Positions 8,222 through 17,977 of a DNA stretch of 64,000 bases are shown here, piece after piece. Origin of the DNA: Paraburkholderia phenoliruptrix (lineage in GTDB: Bacteria > Pseudomonadota > Gammaproteobacteria > Burkholderiales > Burkholderiaceae); contig NZ_JAEUAV010000032.1 in NCBI RefSeq assembly GCF_019511605.1, forward strand, positions 1 to 64,000, written 5' to 3'. Each line of letters begins with the position of its first letter. The stretch's first letter is position 1. Made by a program: the position numbers and the translations under genes. Under the pieces are notes generated by a model that had not been told where the DNA came from, made no database searches, and saw only the letters and a list, made by a program, of their open reading frames with translations.

Positions 8222-9268
8222 GTGAAAAAAACCTGGTTCTCCGTGGGTCGGATCCTGCTGACCCTGATCGTCGTCGTGGCCGCCGCACTCGTGCTGTGGA
8301 AGCTGATCGGCTACTACATGTTCGCGCCCTGGACGCGCGACGGGCACGTGCGCGCCGACGTAATCCAGGTCGCGCCCGACGTGTCGGGGCTGATTTCGTC
8401 GGTTCAGGTGGTGGACAACCAGCAGGTCAGGCAAGGCCAGGTATTGTTCGTCATCGATCAGGCCCGGTATGCGCTCGCGCTGCGCCAGGCACAGGCCACC
8501 GCGCAGCAACGCCGTGCCACGCTCGACCAGGCGCGCCGCGAAGATGCGCGCAATCGCAAGCTTGGCAACCTGGTGGCCGCCGAAGTGGCAGAAGAAAGCC
8601 GCTCGCGCGTCGATCAGGCGGAGGCGGCGCTTGCAGACGCGAACGTCGCGATCGACACGGCGAAGTTGAACCTGCAACGCGCGACCATCGTGAGCCCGGT
8701 TGACGGTTACCTGAACGACCGCGCGCCGCGTGCGGGCGAATTCGTCGCCGCGGGACGCGCGGTGCTTTCGGTCGTGGACATGCATTCGTTCCGCGTCGAC
8801 GGCTACTTCGAGGAAACCAAGCTTGGCGGCATCGCCATCGGGCAGCCTGTCGACATCAGCGTGATGGGCGAGCCGCGCGTGCTGCGTGGCCATGTGCAAA
8901 GCATCGTTGCGGGTATCGAGGACCGCGACCGCACCCAGGGCACCAATCTGCTGCCGAACGTGAATCCGGCCTTTAGCTGGGTGCGGCTCGCACAACGCAT
9001 TCCGGTGCGCGTAGCGCTGGACGAAGTGCCCGCGGATTTCCGCATGATTGCAGGGCGCACTGCAACGGTGTCGGTACGCGATGCGGATCATGCGCACGCT
9101 TCGCATGTGGCAGCGGCTTCGGGTGCCACGAGTGCTTCGGGCGCCACGGGTGCGTCGGGTGCTTCGGATGCTTCGGGCGTTACGGGTCCCGCGGCTGCTT
9201 CGCCCGCTTCTGGCGCCCTGGCTTCGCAGTCTGCGTCGTCCGCCATCGCTTCGGGCGCCTCGCAATGA
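8222..9268 (+). CDS. HlyD family periplasmic adaptor subunit (AaeA/EmrA-like)
   Basis: This is a membrane-fusion protein of 348 residues. I choose the GTG at 8222, giving VKKTWFSVGRILL, because it puts a single N-terminal anchor helix first and starts 7 bp after the DUF1656 stop. The lipoyl half-motifs are VAPDVSGLISSVQVVDNQQV and IVSPVDGYLNDRAPRAGEFV, separated by a coiled-coil hairpin (RQAQATAQQRRATLDQAR to DTAKLNLQRAT). Residues about 295-348 form an unusual Ala/Ser/Gly tail encoded by repeated gcttcgggyg units. The protein should link the FUSC pump to the NodT-like channel across the periplasm. Confidence 0.86.
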   Translation: MKKTWFSVGRILLTLIVVVAAALVLWKLIGYYMFAPWTRDGHVRADVIQVAPDVSGLISSVQVVDNQQVRQGQVLFVIDQARYALALRQAQATAQQRRATLDQARREDARNRKLGNLVAAEVAEESRSRVDQAEAALADANVAIDTAKLNLQRATIVSPVDGYLNDRAPRAGEFVAAGRAVLSVVDMHSFRVDGYFEETKLGGIAIGQPVDISVMGEPRVLRGHVQSIVAGIEDRDRTQGTNLLPNVNPAFSWVRLAQRIPVRVALDEVPADFRMIAGRTATVSVRDADHAHASHVAAASGATSASGATGASGASDASGVTGPAAASPASGALASQSASSAIASGASQ

Positions 9269-10776
9269 AAGTGCTGCGCTTTGTGCCGTCCCCGCTCTTT
9301 TCCCGCGCGCTCGGGCTGCTGCCGCTTGCCGCGTTGCTCAACGGCTGCATGAACGTCGGGCCGAACTATTCGCTACCGAAAGACGCGCTCGTCAATGCGC
9401 CGCTCGCCAATGCGTCCATCGAAGGCGCCGACACGGCGCTCACCTCGCGCGCCGACGTGCCCGCTGTCTGGTGGAAGCTGTACGACGATCCGGTGCTGAA
9501 CCGTCTGGTCGACGAAGCATTGCAATCCAACACCGACTTGCGCGTGGCCGCCGCCAATCTTGCGCGCTCGCGCGAGGCGCTCGGCGTCGCGCAGGCGCAA
9601 GGCGGATTTTCGGGCAAGGCGTCGGCGGCCTTCCAGCGCGCGCAGGAATCGGCAGAACAGTACCTGCTGACCGAGAAACTGCCGGTCGTGAACGAAGGCG
9701 ATGTCGGCATCAGCGTCGCGTACGAGATCGACCTGTTCGGCAAGCTGCGGCGCGGCGTGGAAGCAGCGCAAGCCGACGCCGAAGCCGTGCAGGCCGCGGG
9801 CGATCTCGCGCGAATCACGGTGGTAGCGGACGTGGTGCGCGCCTACGTCGAGCAATGCTCGGCCGCCGAGGAACTGAACATCGCGCAGCAATCGCTCGCG
9901 TTGCAAAGGCAGCGGGTGGACGTATCGCGCCGACTGCGCGACGCGGGGCGCGGCAATCAGACGGAAGTCACCCGCGGTCAAACGCAGGTCGATACGTTGT
10001 CCGCGGATATTCCGCGATACACGGCACGTCGCAAGATCGCGCAATACCGGCTCGCGGCGCTGCTCGCGCGAGCGCCGTCCGACCTGCCGCCCGCCGTTCT
10101 CGCCTGCGAAAAGTTGCCGCGGATTCGCCAGCCGATTCCCGTCGGCGACGGCGCCGCGCTGCTCAAGCGCCGGCCGGACGTGCGCGAGGCCGAACGTCAA
10201 CTGGCGGCATCCACAGCACGCATCGGGGTGGCGACCGGCGCGCTGTATCCCACCGTGAGCATCGGCGCATCGGCGGGTTTGACGGGCGTTCTCGAAGATC
10301 TGGGCACCTCGCCCACCGCGCGCTGGGGCTTCGGTCCGCTGATCAGTTGGACATTTCCGGCGAACGGCGCGCGCGGCCGCGTGCGCGAAGCGCAGGCGTC
10401 GAGCCGGGTCGCGCTGGCCCGCTTTGACGGCGTCGTGCTGACCGCGTTGCGCGAAACCGAAACCAGTCTCGCCACTTATGCCTCCGACTACGCTCGCGCC
10501 GAATCTCTGCGCGCCGCGCTGAAGTCCGCAACTCAATCCGCCGACGAAACCCACCGGCTGTACCGCGCGGGCCGCGAGTCCTTCATTTCGGACCTGGACG
10601 CAACTCGCACGCTGACCTCGACCAAAGCACAGGTCGCCGCTGCCGAAGGCCAGGTGGCCATTGATCAGGTCAATCTCTTCCTCGCACTAGGCGGCGGGTG
10701 GGAACAGGGCGGGCAACCCGCTCCCACGCCCGCGGCTGCAGCTTCCGGGGCAGCCGCGCACACCACGGCACCGTAA
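9265..10776 (+). CDS. NodT-family outer-membrane efflux lipoprotein
   Basis: This 503-residue TolC-like outer-membrane factor has a lipoprotein signal peptide, with lipobox LLNGC near residue 28. Two OEP repeats follow, with recognisable motifs WWKLYDDPVLNRLVDEAL, VAYEIDLFGKLRRGVEA and GFGPLISWTFPANGARGRVR. The C terminus has a short Ala/Pro-rich extension. It overlaps the adaptor gene by 4 bp (ATGA) and completes the tripartite pump. It should form the trimeric channel through the outer membrane. Confidence 0.9.
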   Translation: MKVLRFVPSPLFSRALGLLPLAALLNGCMNVGPNYSLPKDALVNAPLANASIEGADTALTSRADVPAVWWKLYDDPVLNRLVDEALQSNTDLRVAAANLARSREALGVAQAQGGFSGKASAAFQRAQESAEQYLLTEKLPVVNEGDVGISVAYEIDLFGKLRRGVEAAQADAEAVQAAGDLARITVVADVVRAYVEQCSAAEELNIAQQSLALQRQRVDVSRRLRDAGRGNQTEVTRGQTQVDTLSADIPRYTARRKIAQYRLAALLARAPSDLPPAVLACEKLPRIRQPIPVGDGAALLKRRPDVREAERQLAASTARIGVATGALYPTVSIGASAGLTGVLEDLGTSPTARWGFGPLISWTFPANGARGRVREAQASSRVALARFDGVVLTALRETETSLATYASDYARAESLRAALKSATQSADETHRLYRAGRESFISDLDATRTLTSTKAQVAAAEGQVAIDQVNLFLALGGGWEQGGQPAPTPAAAASGAAAHTTAP

Positions 10777-10875
10777 GCAGCCACTCAATTCTTACGTTCT
10801 ATTTTTGTCTTTCTTTCTTTTGCCTTTCATTTGCGGTTAAATACCTGCCACCAACCACACGTACGAGGCCAAGGT

Positions 10876-10968
10876 ATGTCGTCATTCATGAAAAGCGCAG
10901 CAGCATTGGGCGGATGCATCGGCATCTTCACGGCCGTGGTGGCCGTGCTCGAAATCCTGGCGGGCTAG
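10876..10968 (+). CDS. Possible 30-residue hydrophobic small protein
   Basis: A short frame, MSSFMKSAAALGGCIGIFT followed by AVVAVLEILAG, starts at an ATG with AAGG 3 nt upstream, which is rather close. It would be a single-pass membrane microprotein. It ends 13 bp before a strong inverted repeat that could terminate it. It lies 100 bp after the efflux operon and might be its last gene. I do not recognise the family; the evidence is only the hydrophobic pattern and position. Confidence 0.4.
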   Translation: MSSFMKSAAALGGCIGIFTAVVAVLEILAG

Positions 10969-10981
10969 GCGTCGGGCCCAC

Positions 10982-11020
10982 GCAAAACGCCGGCCCAGTT
11001 CATGCGGGCCGGCGTTTTGC
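10982..11020. terminator. Perfect 15-bp inverted repeat, bidirectional terminator
   Basis: The arms GCAAAACGCCGGCCC (10982-10996) and GGGCCGGCGTTTTGC (11006-11020) pair perfectly around a 9-nt loop, with A and T tracts at the outer ends that give a U run on either strand. It lies between plus-strand genes ending near 10968 and the minus-strand 2Fe-2S gene, whose stop codon (11000-11002) is inside the loop. Confidence 0.8.
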
Positions 11021-11458
11021 CGCTTGATGAATTGCGGCGCGCACACGCGGATAGGTGCCGCAACGGCAGACAATATTGCTCATCGCCGCGTCGATATCCG
11101 CATCCGTGGGGCGCGGCTTCTGTTTCAGCAGGGCGCAGGCGGCCATCAGTTGCGCGCTTTGACAATAGCCGCATTGCACCACGTCCAGATCGATCCACGC
11201 CGCCTTCAATGCTTGCGCTTCCACACCTTGCAGTCCTTCTATGGTCGTGATCTTCTGTGTATTCACACTCGACAGAGGCGTCTGACACGACAGGCAAGGC
11301 TTGTCGTTCAGATGCACGGTGCAGGCGCCGCAAATGCCCACGCCGCAGCCGAACTTCGTCCCCGTCATGCCGAGTTCGCAACGCAACACCCACAATAGCG
11401 GCATGTCCGCTTCCGCTTGCACGGCTACAGCGCGTCCGTTGATATGTAGCGATCCCAT
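11000..11458 (-). CDS. (2Fe-2S)-binding subunit of a molybdenum hydroxylase (IorA-like)
   Basis: This 152-residue protein has the two [2Fe-2S] motifs of the xanthine oxidase family small subunit: plant-ferredoxin type CGVGICGACTVHLNDKPCLSC (in two stretches, about residues 40-60) and CGYCQSAQ...CRCGTYPRVR (about 100-140). The start at ATG 11458 gives the standard N terminus MGSLHINGRAV. It transfers electrons from the Mo centre of the partner encoded 14 bp upstream (11473-13740). The last codons lie inside the terminator stem. Isoquinoline 1-oxidoreductase alpha is the closest named type; the true substrate is unknown. Confidence 0.88.
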   Translation of the reverse strand: MGSLHINGRAVAVQAEADMPLLWVLRCELGMTGTKFGCGVGICGACTVHLNDKPCLSCQTPLSSVNTQKITTIEGLQGVEAQALKAAWIDLDVVQCGYCQSAQLMAACALLKQKPRPTDADIDAAMSNIVCRCGTYPRVRAAIHQAAKRRPA

Positions 11459-11472
11459 GTGCGTCTCCGGCT

Positions 11473-13740
11473 TTATGTGAGTCTCAACGGCAGGTTGCGC
11501 AGGCGCCTGCCGGTCAGTGCGAACACCGCGTTCGCGACAGCGGGTGCCACCGGCGGCACGCCAGGCTCGCCAACTCCTTGCGGATGCAACTGACTCGGCA
11601 TGATGTCGACTTCGATCATCGGGCAATCGTTGATCCGCACCACCGGAAAGTCGACGAAGTTCTTCTGCTCGACCTGACCGTTCACAATGGTTATCTCTTC
11701 CTGCAATGCGGCAGAGAGGCCGAACACGATTGCGCCCTCCATCTGCTGACGAATCAGGTTCGGGTTCACCGGCAAGCCGCAATCGATCACACATGTCACG
11801 CGATGCACGCGAATCCGTCTGTCGGGCCCAATCGATACTTCTGCGACTTGCGCCACGACGCTGCCGAACGCCTCGTGCAGCGCGATGCCGCGCGCACGCG
11901 GCGCGCCATCGGCGGAGTGCGTCAACGGATGCCGCCACGCGGACAATTCAGCCGCTCGCTGCAACACAGCCAGATGCCGCGGATGCTGCATGAGCAGCGC
12001 GGCGCGAAATGCAACGGGGTCCTGATCGACGGCCGCGGCGAGTTCATCGGTGAAGCTCTCTGTGAAGAAAGCCTGATGCGAATGGCCGACCGAGCGCCAG
12101 AAGCCGACCGGCACCGGCAAATCGACAAGCTTGTGCGCAACGCGTGCGGCCGGCCATTCATACGGTTGGTCGAAGGCTCCCTCGGTCGTGGTCTTGTCAA
12201 GTGGAATGCGCGGCACGCCGTAATAGCGCGTGAGCGCTTCGGGCACGATTGCCTGACTCGCAGACGCGCTGTGCCATGCAACCAGTTTGCCGTGACTGTC
12301 GAAGCCCGCCTTCAATCGCGACACACACGCTGGCCGATAGAAATCGTGCGTGAAGTCCTGCGCGCGCGACCACAGCGTTTGCACAGGACGGCCGCCCGCC
12401 TGCTGCGCGATTACCGCAGCCTGCGCGATGTAGTCGAGTTCAAGACGCCGGCCGAATGCACCGCCCAGCAATTGCGCGTGCACATGCACCTTGTCGTCGT
12501 CGATATGCAGCACCTTGGCGACGTGATGCCGCGCAAGCGCGGGCACTTGTGTCGACACCCAAACGGTCGCCGTGCCATCGGCAACCTGCACGGTGCAGTT
12601 CAGCGGCTCGACCGCGCCATGCGCGAGATACGGCGCGTGATATTCGGCGGCGACAGTGCGCGCGGCCCCGCTCAGCGCGTCGTTGACGTCGCCGCGACGG
12701 TAGTACGCGTGGCCGTCTCCATCGTCGAGTGCGAGCACGAGGCGGCGCTCCACTTCCGCACTCGAAAGCGAAGCCGCAGCACCGTGCTTCCATGTGACCT
12801 TGAGCGCCTCGACGGCCTTTATCGCGCGAAACGGGTTGTCCGCGATCACCGCGACGCCGCCCGTGCCGCCCGCATAAGGCGCGAATGCAAGCGCCTTGAC
12901 GAAGCCGCGCAATCTCTGCGCTGCTGTCGCGTCGAAACTTGCGACACTGCCGCCGAGCGTCGGGCACATCACCACGCTCGCGTAGAGCAGACCGTCAGGC
13001 AACGCGTCGATGCCAAAACGCGCGGTACCGTTGATCTTCGAGGCAGCCTCGATACGCCGCAGCGGTTTGCCGATCAACGTGAAAGTGGCGGGATCTTTCA
13101 ACGCAACCTTGCGAGGCAGCGCCTGCTGAGCCGCGGTCGACGACAACTCGCCAAAGCTTGCCTTATGTCCCGCCGGATGCATCACGTAGCCGTTTTGCGC
13201 TGCACATTCGCCGGGCGGCACGTGCCATTGCGCCGCGGCAGCGGCAATCAGCATGGCGCGCGCAGACGCGCCGGCTTCGCGCATGGGCGTCCAGAGGTCG
13301 TTGATGCTGGAGGAGCCGCCGGTCATCATCGTGCCGGCTTCGCGCACCACTTTGCGCGTGTACCAGACAATCGCGCGCTTCGTCATGCTGTCGTGATCGG
13401 GACGAAACGGCAGATCGTCGATCACGTTTTGCACGCTGTTATAGATGTTGTCGATTGGCGCGTCCTCGAGACGCACGCGCGACCAGTCAGCGTCGAGTTC
13501 TTCTGCAAGCAGCATGGCAAGGCCCGTGTGAATGCCCTGCCCCATTTCCGCCTTGCACATCATGATGGTGACGCTGCTGTCCGCGGCGATCTTGACCCAG
13601 CCGTTCAGCGCGCTCTGCGTGCCTTCGATGGGTAACGGCGCCTCAGTCGTGAGGCGCTGCCGCGCGGGCAGCACCGACCAGCCCACCACCAGCGCGCCCA
13701 CTGCGCCCGCGCCGCCGATGAGGAAGGTTCTGCGCTTCAT
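11473..13740 (-). CDS. Molybdopterin-binding large subunit, isoquinoline 1-oxidoreductase beta type
   Basis: This 755-residue subunit starts at the ATG at 13740 with MKRRTFLIGGAGAVGALVVG, a twin-arginine-like signal, so the enzyme is probably exported folded. Mo-cofactor family motifs include CKAEMGQGIHTGLAMLLAEE, GGAFGRRLELDYIAQA, and near the end GVGEPGVPPVAPAVANAVF with the catalytic Glu region. Together with the 2Fe-2S gene it forms a two-component hydroxylase for N-heterocycles or aldehydes. The large subunit comes first, the reverse of the common iorA-iorB order. No cytochrome c partner gene is adjacent. Confidence 0.88.
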   Translation of the reverse strand: MKRRTFLIGGAGAVGALVVGWSVLPARQRLTTEAPLPIEGTQSALNGWVKIAADSSVTIMMCKAEMGQGIHTGLAMLLAEELDADWSRVRLEDAPIDNIYNSVQNVIDDLPFRPDHDSMTKRAIVWYTRKVVREAGTMMTGGSSSINDLWTPMREAGASARAMLIAAAAAQWHVPPGECAAQNGYVMHPAGHKASFGELSSTAAQQALPRKVALKDPATFTLIGKPLRRIEAASKINGTARFGIDALPDGLLYASVVMCPTLGGSVASFDATAAQRLRGFVKALAFAPYAGGTGGVAVIADNPFRAIKAVEALKVTWKHGAAASLSSAEVERRLVLALDDGDGHAYYRRGDVNDALSGAARTVAAEYHAPYLAHGAVEPLNCTVQVADGTATVWVSTQVPALARHHVAKVLHIDDDKVHVHAQLLGGAFGRRLELDYIAQAAVIAQQAGGRPVQTLWSRAQDFTHDFYRPACVSRLKAGFDSHGKLVAWHSASASQAIVPEALTRYYGVPRIPLDKTTTEGAFDQPYEWPAARVAHKLVDLPVPVGFWRSVGHSHQAFFTESFTDELAAAVDQDPVAFRAALLMQHPRHLAVLQRAAELSAWRHPLTHSADGAPRARGIALHEAFGSVVAQVAEVSIGPDRRIRVHRVTCVIDCGLPVNPNLIRQQMEGAIVFGLSAALQEEITIVNGQVEQKNFVDFPVVRINDCPMIEVDIMPSQLHPQGVGEPGVPPVAPAVANAVFALTGRRLRNLPLRLT

Positions 13741-13966
13741 GATGATGGCCCGTCTGCTCGCCTGCCGGCAACCCGCCGCAAGGCGCGGTTCGCGCCCTGC
13801 GTTCTCACGCAATATTAGTAAGACGGAGAGACGGGCGCGGACTTAAATAGGCAAGATGGAGCCGTATTCGCGCGGCACGGGCATGTCAGCGCTCAAGGCT
13901 CATGCTGTGAAGCCATAAGGCGCTTCATTAAATGTCCTGAGCGAACCAGTGCTTGACTGAACAGGC

Positions 13967-15166
13967 TCACCGCCGGTTCGACCCCGACACGACGTCGATC
14001 CACACGGCCAATACCAGAATGCCGCCCTTCACGATCATTTGCCAGTAAGCATCCACGTCGAGCATCGACATGCCGTTGTCGAGACTCGCCATCACCAGCG
14101 CGCCGATCAACGCACCGTAAACCGTGCCCGAGCCGCCGCGCATCGAGGTTCCGCCAATGAAGCACGCAGCAATCGCGTCGAGTTCGCCCATCGAGCCCGC
14201 CGACGGCGATCCCGCAGCGAGCCGCGCCGTGTTCACAATGCCGGCGAATGCACACATCAATCCCATCAGCGCAAAGATAGCGAGCTTCACGCGGTCCGTA
14301 TTGACGCCCGAAAGGCGCGTCGCTTCGAGGTTGGAACCGACCGCATAGATGCGGCGCCCAAACACCGTCTGTGTGGCGATCCACGTAAAAATGCCGAGCA
14401 GCGCGAGCAGCAGCAGAACAGGTACCGGAATGCCGCCGTAGCGGTCCAGCGTCGCAACAAAGCCCGCGAGAATCGCACCGGCGCCGACCACCTTCGCGAC
14501 GTCCTGCCAGACGGGCACCACGCTCAACTGATACCGCTCGCGGTTGCGGCGCTGGCGTACCGTCAGAAACGCGAGCAGCAGAAACAGCACGACCGCTAGC
14601 GTATCGCCGGCTAGTTGCGGCAGATAGCCCTGCCCGACGAACACGAAGCTGTCGGAGACCGGCGCGATGGTCGAGCCGCCCGTCACGCCAAGCAGAATGC
14701 CGCGATAAGCAAGCATGCCGCCCAGGCCCACAATGAACGAGGGCACACGCCGGTAGGTCGACCACCATCCGTTGAAAAGGCCGATGAGCACACCCAGCAA
14801 CATCACCACCGGCAGCGTCACGCCGATCGGCCAGTGGCGGTTCACGTCGAGTATCGCCGCTACACCGCCTAGCAAACCCAGCAGCGATCCGACCGACAGA
14901 TCGATCTCGCCCGCAATGATGACGAACACCATGCCGCACGCGAGCATGCCGGTAATCGACATTTGCCGCAGCAGATTCGACAGATTGCGCGGCGTCACGA
15001 ATGCGCCATGCGTGAGCACCGAAAAGAAAATCCAGATTGCGGCCACGGCAATCAGCAACGCGAGAATCTTGTAGCGCGCGAACAGTTGCTGAATGCGCAA
15101 GGTACCGCCGAATGCGCCTCGTGGCGCGTTATCGTCGGCGCGTTGGGAAGTAACGTCGGGCGTCAT
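13967..15166 (-). CDS. xylH: D-xylose ABC transporter permease
   Basis: This 399-residue inner-membrane permease of the ribose/xylose (BPD_transp_2) family has about ten hydrophobic helices. Family motifs are [35 protein letters not shown] and [20 protein letters not shown]. Its ATG overlaps the xylG stop by 4 bp, so it is translationally coupled as the last gene of xylA-F-G-H. It forms the channel for the XylF-bound sugar. Confidence 0.92.
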   Translation of the reverse strand: MTPDVTSQRADDNAPRGAFGGTLRIQQLFARYKILALLIAVAAIWIFFSVLTHGAFVTPRNLSNLLRQMSITGMLACGMVFVIIAGEIDLSVGSLLGLLGGVAAILDVNRHWPIGVTLPVVMLLGVLIGLFNGWWSTYRRVPSFIVGLGGMLAYRGILLGVTGGSTIAPVSDSFVFVGQGYLPQLAGDTLAVVLFLLLAFLTVRQRRNRERYQLSVVPVWQDVAKVVGAGAILAGFVATLDRYGGIPVPVLLLLALLGIFTWIATQTVFGRRIYAVGSNLEATRLSGVNTDRVKLAIFALMGLMCAFAGIVNTARLAAGSPSAGSMGELDAIAACFIGGTSMRGGSGTVYGALIGALVMASLDNGMSMLDVDAYWQMIVKGGILVLAVWIDVVSGSNRR

Positions 15167-16722
15167 GCTGCACTCGCTGCGGTTGGGTTCGGGACTCGCT
15201 GCACGGGACGGATGGCGGCGCTGAGAATGTCTTCCTGCGTAAGGCCTTCGTTGACGAAGTCGCCGCGCAGTTCGCCCTCGCCGATCACCAGCACGCGATC
15301 GCTCATGCCGAGTACCTCCGGCAATTCGGACGACACCATCACGACTGACATGCCGCGCTGCGCCAGCTGAAAAATGAGTTTGTAGATTTCGAACTTTGCA
15401 CCGACGTCGACGCCGCGTGTCGGCTCGTCGAGAATCAGCACTTTTGGATTGGTCAGCAGCATGCGCGTGAGCACGGCCTTCTGCTGGTTGCCGCCGGAAA
15501 GACTCGCGATCGACAACAACGGATGGGCCGCGCGTACGGAAAGCCGCTTCATTTCCGTGTGAATCGTATCGAGCTCGGCGGCCGAATCGATACGGCCACC
15601 CGACGCAAAGCGCTGCAGCACCGCGAGGGTAATGTTGTGGCCCACGCTCAGGCCCGGCACAATGCCGTGGCGTTTGCGATCTTCCGGCACCATGCCGATG
15701 CCTGCGCGAATCGCGTCGATAGGCGCGCGAATCTTCACGGGCTTGCCTTCCATCACGACCGTCGCCTCGCTGACTCCAGGATACGCGCCGAAAATCGCCT
15801 GCATCAATTCCGTGCGGCCGGCGCCGACCAGACCGGCCACGCCGAGAATTTCGCCCCGCCGCAATGTGAACGACACATCGTTCACGCGTTTGCGGCGCGG
15901 ATTCGTCACGTCGAAGCAGGTCACATTGCGCGCTTCGAAAATGACTTCGCCCACAGGATGCGGCTCGCGCGGGAACAGGTTCTTGATCTCACGTCCCACC
16001 ATCAACGAAATGATGCGATCTGTCGTGAGCGTGTGCATGGGCTCGGTGGCGACATGGCGTCCGTCGCGTATCACGCTAATGGTGTCGCAAACAGCGGCCA
16101 CTTCGTCGAGCTTGTGCGAAATGTAGACGCAGGCCACGCCGCGCCGTTTGAGATCGCGCACGAGGTCCAGCAAAATGGCGATCTCCGCCGACGTGAGCGA
16201 CGACGACGGCTCGTCCAGAATCAGCAGCTTCGCGCGCTTATTGAGCGCCTTGGCAATTTCAATCAGCTGCTGATGGCCGCCGCCGTAGTTCATCACCGGC
16301 TGCGCGGCGTTGATTCCGCTAATGCCGAGTTCGCGCAGCAGTTCGTCGGCGCGTTGATACATTGCCGCGTAGTTCATTCGGCCGCCGGGCAGCGTGATTT
16401 CGTTGCCGAGAAAGATGTTCTCCGCCACCGACAGTTCCGGCACCAGCATAAGCTCCTGGTGAATGATGATGATGCCGGCGCGCTCGGTGTCGCGTATGCT
16501 CGCCGCTTTCAGCGGCTTGCCTTCCCAGGTTATTTCGCCATCCCAGGTACCGTACGGATAAACGCCGGACAGTACTTTCATCAGCGTGGATTTGCCTGCG
16601 CCGTTTTCTCCACACAAGCCAACGCACTCGCCGGGCGCGACCGTGAGGTCGATACCGTCGAGTGCCTTCACACCTGAAAATGCCTTGACGATGCCGCGCA
16701 TCGTCAGTAACGGTTGCGTCAT
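15163..16722 (-). CDS. xylG: D-xylose ABC transporter ATP-binding protein
   Basis: This 519-residue protein has two ABC cassettes, as usual for sugar ABC ATPases of this class. Cassette 1 has Walker [13 protein letters not shown] and Walker [12 protein letters not shown]. Cassette 2 has [14 protein letters not shown] in place of a classical Walker A, signature [11 protein letters not shown] and Walker [15 protein letters not shown]. The xylose-type mark is [12 protein letters not shown] after the first Walker A. It sits between xylF and xylH in the operon and powers xylose import. Confidence 0.93.
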   Translation of the reverse strand: MTQPLLTMRGIVKAFSGVKALDGIDLTVAPGECVGLCGENGAGKSTLMKVLSGVYPYGTWDGEITWEGKPLKAASIRDTERAGIIIIHQELMLVPELSVAENIFLGNEITLPGGRMNYAAMYQRADELLRELGISGINAAQPVMNYGGGHQQLIEIAKALNKRAKLLILDEPSSSLTSAEIAILLDLVRDLKRRGVACVYISHKLDEVAAVCDTISVIRDGRHVATEPMHTLTTDRIISLMVGREIKNLFPREPHPVGEVIFEARNVTCFDVTNPRRKRVNDVSFTLRRGEILGVAGLVGAGRTELMQAIFGAYPGVSEATVVMEGKPVKIRAPIDAIRAGIGMVPEDRKRHGIVPGLSVGHNITLAVLQRFASGGRIDSAAELDTIHTEMKRLSVRAAHPLLSIASLSGGNQQKAVLTRMLLTNPKVLILDEPTRGVDVGAKFEIYKLIFQLAQRGMSVVMVSSELPEVLGMSDRVLVIGEGELRGDFVNEGLTQEDILSAAIRPVQRVPNPTAASAA

Positions 16723-16801
16723 TCGCTATGCCTCGCTGCAAGGCGTGCGACCGCGCCGGTACGCTATGACCGTACCGGTGCGAGCCGCACGCACGTTACG
16801 G

Positions 16802-17830
16802 TCATTGGCTCGCGAGCTGGGCCTGGGTGTAGAAGCCGTCCTTGACGACCACGTCGACGTTGCTTTTTGTCAGCAACGTGGGCTGCAGCAGCACCGTGTC
16901 GACTTTCTTCTTGCCGTTGTCGTACTGCGCATTGAAGGCTGGTTTTTCGCCCTTAGCCAATGCAACGGAAAGCTTGGCGGCTTCGCCCGCGATCAGCTTC
17001 AACGGCTTGTACACCGTCATGGTTTGCGTGCCCGCAATCAGGCGCTTGACTGCTGCGAGGTCCGCGTCCTGGCCCGATACCGGCACCTTGCCTGCCATAT
17101 GCTGGGCGGCAAGCGCCTGGATTGCGCCGCCTGCCGTGCCGTCGTTCGAAGCGACAATTGCGTCGATCTTGTTGTTGTTCGCGGTCAGCGCATCTTCCAC
17201 TATGCGCAGCGCCGTGGACGCGCTCCACTCCGGCACCCACTGCTGACCCACTACCTTGATATCGCCCTTGTCGATGGCGGGCTTCAATACCTTCAACTGT
17301 CCTTCGCGCAACATCTTCGCGTTGTTGTCGGTCGGCGCGCCGCCGAGCAGGAAGTAGTTGCCCTTCGGCTTTGCCTGGAGAACGCCTTGCGCCTGCAGTT
17401 CGCCGACCTTTTCGTTGTCGAACGAGATATAGGCGTCCACGTCCGCATCCAGGATCAGGCGGTCATACGAAACCACCTTGATGCCCGCTTTCCTGGCTTC
17501 GGCCACGACGTTGCCGAGCGTTTTCGAATTGAATGGCACGATCACGATTACATCGACGCCGCGCGAGATCAGGTTCTCGATTTGCGAAATTTGCCGGGCC
17601 TCGCTGGCATCCGCGGATTGCACGGATACCTTCGCGCCGAGCTTTTCTGCAGCGGCGACGAAATAGTCGCGATCGCGCGACCAGCGTTCGACCCTCAGGT
17701 CGTCGATACAGAAGCCGATTTCAGGGTGATCCTTGCTCGCGTGCGCAAGCGGCGCGGCAAGCGACAGGCTGGCCAGTACCGCTCCACACACGAGCGAACT
17801 CAGTACAGTACGACGCGTTGCGAACTTCAT
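16802..17830 (-). CDS. xylF: D-xylose periplasmic binding protein
   Basis: This 342-residue protein has a signal peptide (MKFATRRTVLSSLVCGAVLA, cleavage near AHA-SKD). The ATG at 17830 is chosen because of the GGAGACAG upstream; a longer frame to 17968 has no such site. The mature part has the XylF signature IGFCIDDLRVERWSRDRDYF and VSGQDADLAAVKRLIAGTQT. It captures xylose in the periplasm for XylGH. The gap to xylA upstream (147 bp) contains a small hairpin, which may let xylF be expressed differently from xylA. Confidence 0.93.
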   Translation of the reverse strand: MKFATRRTVLSSLVCGAVLASLSLAAPLAHASKDHPEIGFCIDDLRVERWSRDRDYFVAAAEKLGAKVSVQSADASEARQISQIENLISRGVDVIVIVPFNSKTLGNVVAEARKAGIKVVSYDRLILDADVDAYISFDNEKVGELQAQGVLQAKPKGNYFLLGGAPTDNNAKMLREGQLKVLKPAIDKGDIKVVGQQWVPEWSASTALRIVEDALTANNNKIDAIVASNDGTAGGAIQALAAQHMAGKVPVSGQDADLAAVKRLIAGTQTMTVYKPLKLIAGEAAKLSVALAKGEKPAFNAQYDNGKKKVDTVLLQPTLLTKSNVDVVVKDGFYTQAQLASQ

Positions 17831-17873
17831 CTCTGTCTCCTTCGTCTGATAGCCGGAATACCGGATTGGACGG

Positions 17874-17893
17874 CCTGCGCTGCGAGACGCAGG
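17874..17893. other. Intercistronic hairpin between xylA and xylF
   Basis: CCTGCG (17874-17879) pairs with CGCAGG (17888-17893) around an 8-nt loop, about 45 bp before the xylF start. There is no U run, so it is more likely an mRNA processing or stability element than a terminator. It is short, so confidence is low. Confidence 0.25.
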
Positions 17894-17977
17894 TCCGGAC
17901 AAGCGACAACCCAAAGCTTCTTTTTTGTTTTGCGCGAGACGTACCCGCGCGCCTCTCTCCGATTGCAACGATGCTCT

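Noticed and set aside
8078-9265. A 395-codon minus-strand frame opposite the HlyD-like gene
   Set aside because: It is Arg-rich with repeats that mirror the Ala/Ser/Gly tail of the real protein; no domain is recognisable.
11578-13635. A 685-codon open frame on the plus strand opposite the molybdenum hydroxylase gene
   Set aside because: It is antisense to a protein with clear family motifs and is rich in Arg and His as expected of a shadow frame in GC-rich DNA.
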